A stretch of 18,088 nucleotides of DNA from Steroidobacteraceae bacterium (lineage in GTDB: Bacteria > Pseudomonadota > Gammaproteobacteria > Steroidobacterales > Steroidobacteraceae): positions 1 through 18,088 of the forward strand of contig JAICKZ010000021.1 in the NCBI GenBank assembly GCA_025927665.1, read 5' to 3'. The notes under the pieces are model-generated. The model saw only the letters and a program-made list of their open reading frames with translations. It did not search any database and was not told the origin of the DNA. Both the position numbers and the translations under genes were made by a program. This document shows, piece by piece, positions 14,889 to 18,088 of this stretch (position 1 is the stretch's first letter; the number at the start of each line of letters is the position of its first letter).

Positions 14889-16958
14889 TCACCATATTGA
14901 CACCCGTTTTTCGGGCGGCAAATACATCTTATCGCCGGGCTTTAAATTAAACGCATCATAGAAAGCGTTAATATTGCTCAGCGAACCCAATACACGAAAT
15001 CGCGGTGGTGAATGGGGATCGATAGCTACCAAACGAATAGCTTCCTTTTCTCGGGATTTTTCTTGCCACACACTGGCCATGCCAATAAAAAATCGCTGCT
15101 CCCCGCTGTAGCCATCGATTATGGGTGCTGGGTGATTATTCAGTGAGTGCAGATAAGCTTTGAACGCAATCGCTACACCGGAAAGATCGGCGATGTTTTC
15201 ACCCAATGTGAGTTTGCCATTCAAATGATATCCCGGAAGGGATTCGTATGAGTTGTATTGATCAACCAAAGCTTGAGTTTTGGCAGCGAACTTCTCATGA
15301 TCCTTCGGCGTCCACCAATCACGCAAGTTGCCATTCTCGTCAAATTGGCTGCCTTGATCATCGAAGGCATGGCTTATTTCATGACCGATAACAGAGCCGA
15401 TAGCTCCATAGTTCATGGCATCATCTGCATTCATATCAAAGAACGGTGGCTGAAGTATTGCAGCGGGAAACACAATCTCATTTAGTTCTGGATTGTAGTA
15501 AGCATTGACAGTTTGCGGTGTCATCCCCCACAACGTACGATCGACAGGCTTATCGAGTTTGTCGATGTTGTATTGATAATCAAACTCATTGATACGAACT
15601 ACATTTCCCCACAAGTCATCGGGCGCTATTTGCAGTTGTGAATAATCTCGCCAATGCTCTGGATAGCCAATTTTTACCATGAGCTTGGAGAGTTTGATTT
15701 GCGCCTGTTGCTTGGTTTCAGGGCTCATCCAATCAAGTGAATTAATTGATTCGCGATATGAGGCCAAAAGATTATTGACCAATGCCAACATACGCTGCTT
15801 GTGCTTTTCGGAAAAATATTTAGACACATATAACTTGCCAAGACCTTCGCCTTCGGCTTGCTCAATCATGTCTAATCCGCGTTTGTTGCGTGCACGAAGT
15901 TGTGGTGTTCCACGAACTATCTTTCCATAGAAGGCAAAATCCTCATCCACAAAGGCTTTGGAAAGAGATGAGGCTGCGTTATTAAGGACCTTCCACTTCA
16001 AATAAGACTTCCATATATCCAAAGGTGTATCAGTTATTAATTGCGACAGTTTTGCAACATAGGTGGGTTGTTCAATCAACAGAAAATTTGTTTTGCCGTT
16101 TATACCCATGGTCCGGAGATAGTCGCTCCAGTCAAATTTTGTCGTGACTTTCGCAAGGTCTGCAATCGCAAACTTATTGTAAGTTTTGATAGGGTCGCGA
16201 TTCGTTACCTTATCCCAATGTGCTTGGGCAAGTTCTGTTTCTAGTTGCAAAATTTGCTTAGCATTTTTCTCGCCGTCGGATAATCCTGCTAAACCAAACA
16301 TGACAGCAATATGCTTCTCATAAGCTTGACGAATTGACTTGTACGCGCCGTCCTCGCCATCCTTCAAATAATAATCTCGATCAGGCAGATCAAGGCCGGC
16401 TTGATAAATGTCAGGCGCATAATGAGTTGAGTCACGATTATCTGGATGAACATATAAACCCATTGGCATGTTGTTGCCACGACGCGAAAGTTTGGCCATG
16501 ACTGCAGGCAGCTCTGAGATATCACGAATGGCATCAATCTCAGCAAATGTCGACTGCAATGGCATGGCGCCAAGTTCTTCCAGTCTTGATTCGTTCATGA
16601 AGCTGGCGTAGACATCGCGAATCCTTTGTTCATCGGTTCCTGGTTTTATCGACGAATCGTTTTGTAAATCGCTGATGATTTTTAGCAAACGCGCTTCAGT
16701 GTTATCAATAATTTGAAAGAACACGCCGTAGCGTGATTTGTCAGGGGGAATAGCAACTTTGTTCAACCACTTGCCATTAACGAATTGGTAGAAGTCGTCT
16801 TGGGGACGCACTGAGGTGTCGAAATACTGAGTATCGAGTTTCGCCGTCGCGGCAGTCGGAAAAATCCGATGCTTTGCGACCCAGTACACTCCAAGTAACA
16901 CTGCAGCTGCGAGAGCTAACCACAGCCACGAACGATTTGGAAAGGTAAGTGAGCTCAT
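14889..16958 (-). CDS. M13 family zinc metallopeptidase, membrane-anchored (PepO/neprilysin type)
   Basis: M13 enzymes cut peptides, usually under about 40 residues, on the outer side of the membrane. The product has 689 residues, typical for the family. Residues 10-28 are a hydrophobic stretch (WLWLALAAAVLLGVYWVA) after a short positive N-terminus, without an obvious lipobox, so a signal anchor into the periplasm is likely. The N-terminal M13 domain begins at VRPQDDFYQFVNGKWL. The catalytic site is GHEISHAFDDQG with His526, Glu527 and His530; the third zinc ligand is Glu587 in GENIADLSG, with Asp591 supporting. NAYYNPELNEIVFPAAILQPPFF precedes it, and RVLGSLSNINAFYDAFN and a C-terminal KRVSIW end it. 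AGGA lies seven bases before the ATG. Its neighbour across the micro-ORF is an OPT transporter. Confidence 0.95.
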   Translation of the reverse strand: MSSLTFPNRSWLWLALAAAVLLGVYWVAKHRIFPTAATAKLDTQYFDTSVRPQDDFYQFVNGKWLNKVAIPPDKSRYGVFFQIIDNTEARLLKIISDLQNDSSIKPGTDEQRIRDVYASFMNESRLEELGAMPLQSTFAEIDAIRDISELPAVMAKLSRRGNNMPMGLYVHPDNRDSTHYAPDIYQAGLDLPDRDYYLKDGEDGAYKSIRQAYEKHIAVMFGLAGLSDGEKNAKQILQLETELAQAHWDKVTNRDPIKTYNKFAIADLAKVTTKFDWSDYLRTMGINGKTNFLLIEQPTYVAKLSQLITDTPLDIWKSYLKWKVLNNAASSLSKAFVDEDFAFYGKIVRGTPQLRARNKRGLDMIEQAEGEGLGKLYVSKYFSEKHKQRMLALVNNLLASYRESINSLDWMSPETKQQAQIKLSKLMVKIGYPEHWRDYSQLQIAPDDLWGNVVRINEFDYQYNIDKLDKPVDRTLWGMTPQTVNAYYNPELNEIVFPAAILQPPFFDMNADDAMNYGAIGSVIGHEISHAFDDQGSQFDENGNLRDWWTPKDHEKFAAKTQALVDQYNSYESLPGYHLNGKLTLGENIADLSGVAIAFKAYLHSLNNHPAPIIDGYSGEQRFFIGMASVWQEKSREKEAIRLVAIDPHSPPRFRVLGSLSNINAFYDAFNLKPGDKMYLPPEKRVSIW

Positions 16959-17006
16959 ATTTATCCTGCTAAATCAATTTATTAGACAAAGACGATTCAA
17001 AAAATG

Positions 17007-17035
17007 TTGCAACGCAAAATAACATGCTTTATGAT
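17007..17035 (+). promoter_or_regulatory. candidate sigma-70 promoter for the 24-codon micro-ORF
   Basis: TTGCAA (17007-17012, 4 of 6 matches) is exactly 17 bases before TATGAT (17030-17035, 5 of 6 matches). The -35 box lies in the 8-base palindrome GTTGCAAC. Transcription would begin near 17042, at the foot of the hairpin at 17043-17068. Confidence 0.5.
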
Positions 17036-17042
17036 CTCTTCC

Positions 17043-17068
17043 ACGATATTGCAATGCAGCAATATCGT
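17043..17068 (+). promoter_or_regulatory. perfect 10-bp hairpin in the leader of the micro-ORF
   Basis: ACGATATTGC (17043-17052) is exactly complementary to GCAATATCGT (17059-17068) with loop AATGCA. TATTTT follows, then the ribosome binding site of the micro-ORF. It could be an attenuator-like terminator, a 5' stabilising hairpin or a repressor site. The stem is AU-rich, so termination would be weak. Confidence 0.55.
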
Positions 17069-17088
17069 TATTTTAGAGAGGTAAATAT

Positions 17089-17163
17089 ATGTTGGTCATT
17101 GCGATTGTTTTCCTGGTTGCTGTTGCGTTGTTCATGTCATTATTGGCCGGTTCGCGTAATTAA
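17089..17163 (+). CDS. 24-residue single-helix membrane micropeptide, unknown
   Basis: ATG at 17089 opens a 24-codon frame ending at TAA 17161-17163. GAGAGG (17076-17081) lies seven bases before it, among the best ribosome binding sites in the window. The peptide begins MLVIAIVFLVAVALF and ends SLLAGSRN: one continuous hydrophobic helix of about 20 residues with a short polar tail carrying one Arg. Its size and make-up resemble both small membrane subunits of larger complexes and type I toxin peptides of the Ibs kind, but I recognise no named family. It stands alone between the divergent M13 peptidase and the converging OPT transporter gene, behind a candidate promoter and a hairpin. Translation is inferred from these signals, not from homology. 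Confidence 0.5.
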   Translation: MLVIAIVFLVAVALFMSLLAGSRN

Positions 17164-17217
17164 TCGACCCATTATTAATCCCCCAAGGCGGTAACGGAGG
17201 TTTAACTTTTCTTAACT

Positions 17218-18088
17218 TTAAGACACGGCCTGCGATTTTTCACGGCCTGCCTTTAGCAGCACCCATGTAAGTAGTGCGAACGGGATCAGCGCCAAGATGT
17301 CAGCCCATGCACCTGCGAAGAATGGATTATTCTCCTGAGCCCAAGTGGTTAATCTGGCATCGGCTGACTCAAAAACGCCTGCCATCAGTGCGATGCCAAT
17401 ACCTGCAATGGCGCCGCCGGCAATATAGCCTGAGGCCATTAGCACGCCATTGCTGCGATCGGCATTCGCCGCGATAGTGATTTCGTCTTCGCCACGCTTT
17501 AACGCCATATTTCGTCGCGTACGATCTGTGATCCAACGGATGGTACCGCCGACCATCATGGGTACCGTAGTCGCGAGTGGCAGATACACACCGACGGCAA
17601 AATTAAGCGAATTGATTCCACATAGTTCAACAGTGATGGCGATCATGATTCCCAGAATCATCCAACCCCAAGGCAATTGGCGATCCAATACTCCACGGAT
17701 GATGTATGACATCAAAGTTGCTTTAGGTGCGTCGTACTTGCGAACAGTGCTGCCATCGGGGCGAGCCATGAAACGGCCATTGATTCCTGGATCAACATAC
17801 CAAACTGCGTCGCCCTGATCGTTCACTAAATATTTACCCGCTGGAGCAGCTTGATCATCACGCTTGTGCCAAACGTGGTAATGCTGAGTGTCGTTGCGCG
17901 ATTGCGGGCCTTGCAACGCTTCCAACTGCGGATCAAGCTGATTGGCTTGTACATGCAATTGCTGCGAACTGACTTGTTGTATGGGGATATAAACCGTCGC
18001 AATGTCATTGAGCTTGAGCAGTATTGGGCCCAGAACTAGTACCGATAACATACTGCCAATCATAATGGCCCATTGCTGTGAACGCGGC
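17218..18088 (-). CDS. OPT family oligopeptide transporter, C-terminal part (5' end outside the window)
   Basis: The frame is open to the window edge; residues PRSQQWAI precede the first internal Met (18063), so the start lies beyond 18088. About 289 residues are visible. PRSQQWAIMIGSMLSVLVLGPIL fits the conserved RSQQ-containing segment of OPT proteins. A hydrophilic stretch of roughly 90 residues follows (GKYLVNDQGDAVWYVDPGINGR, then a KYDAPKATLM segment), then LPWGWMILGIMIAITVELCGINSLNFAVGVYLPLATTVPMMVGG. Next come SNGVLMASGYIAGGAIAGIGIAL and a last helix ending KAGREKSQAVS. These match the C-terminal half of the prokaryotic OPT superfamily, proton-linked importers of oligopeptides or metal chelates in the inner membrane. 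The exact substrate is unknown. The gene converges with the micro-ORF, and no clear terminator is seen after its stop. Confidence 0.9.
   Translation of the reverse strand, partial: PRSQQWAIMIGSMLSVLVLGPILLKLNDIATVYIPIQQVSSQQLHVQANQLDPQLEALQGPQSRNDTQHYHVWHKRDDQAAPAGKYLVNDQGDAVWYVDPGINGRFMARPDGSTVRKYDAPKATLMSYIIRGVLDRQLPWGWMILGIMIAITVELCGINSLNFAVGVYLPLATTVPMMVGGTIRWITDRTRRNMALKRGEDEITIAANADRSNGVLMASGYIAGGAIAGIGIALMAGVFESADARLTTWAQENNPFFAGAWADILALIPFALLTWVLLKAGREKSQAVS

Noticed and set aside
14903..14915. CCCG-TTTTT-CGGG hairpin near the end of the M13 gene as a terminator for sthA
   Set aside because: The stem is only four pairs, there is no T tract after it, and it lies inside the coding region of the peptidase.

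Overview
The window looks like a chromosomal segment of a gammaproteobacterium of moderate GC (by eye near 48%). The evidence is the divergent pair tsaD / rpsU-yqeY-dnaG-rpoD (the macromolecular synthesis operon), folB and folK behind tsaD, an SthA-type soluble transhydrogenase, and DnaG and RpoD proteins that follow the Escherichia coli versions closely in motif spacing. I cannot place it below class level from sequence alone.

Layout. 1-828 is the 3' end of a large secreted-type protein made of chitobiase C-terminal-like beta repeats. 829-2573 is a sparse, apparently decaying stretch; its only gene is an alpha/beta hydrolase broken by one TAG codon. 2574-6382 (minus strand) is a run tsaD-folB-folK followed by a DUF4382-type lipoprotein. 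6555-12518 (plus strand) is rpsU-yqeY, then an extra NAD-dependent epimerase-like gene, then dnaG and rpoD with its terminator. 12588-14879 (plus) holds an AAG-type 3-methyladenine DNA glycosylase, a small two-helix membrane protein, and sthA, whose start overlaps the small gene's stop. 14889-16958 (minus) is a membrane-anchored M13 zinc endopeptidase. 16959-17217 carries a 24-codon membrane micro-ORF with its own promoter-like boxes, a perfect hairpin and a good ribosome binding site. 17218-18088 (minus) is the C-terminal part of an OPT-family transporter, cut by the window edge.

How the genes work together. tsaD (tRNA t6A), folB/folK (folate synthesis), rpsU (translation), dnaG (replication priming) and rpoD (transcription initiation) are core housekeeping genes in a mostly standard arrangement. 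The departures are the epimerase inserted between yqeY and dnaG, inverted repeats around the rpoD promoter, and a small membrane protein coupled to sthA. The M13 peptidase and OPT transporter could both act on peptides, with the micro-ORF between them. I found no rRNA, tRNA, CRISPR array, transposase or phage gene. Most of the window is ordinary; the best candidate for something undescribed is the micro-ORF and its structured leader at 17007-17163.
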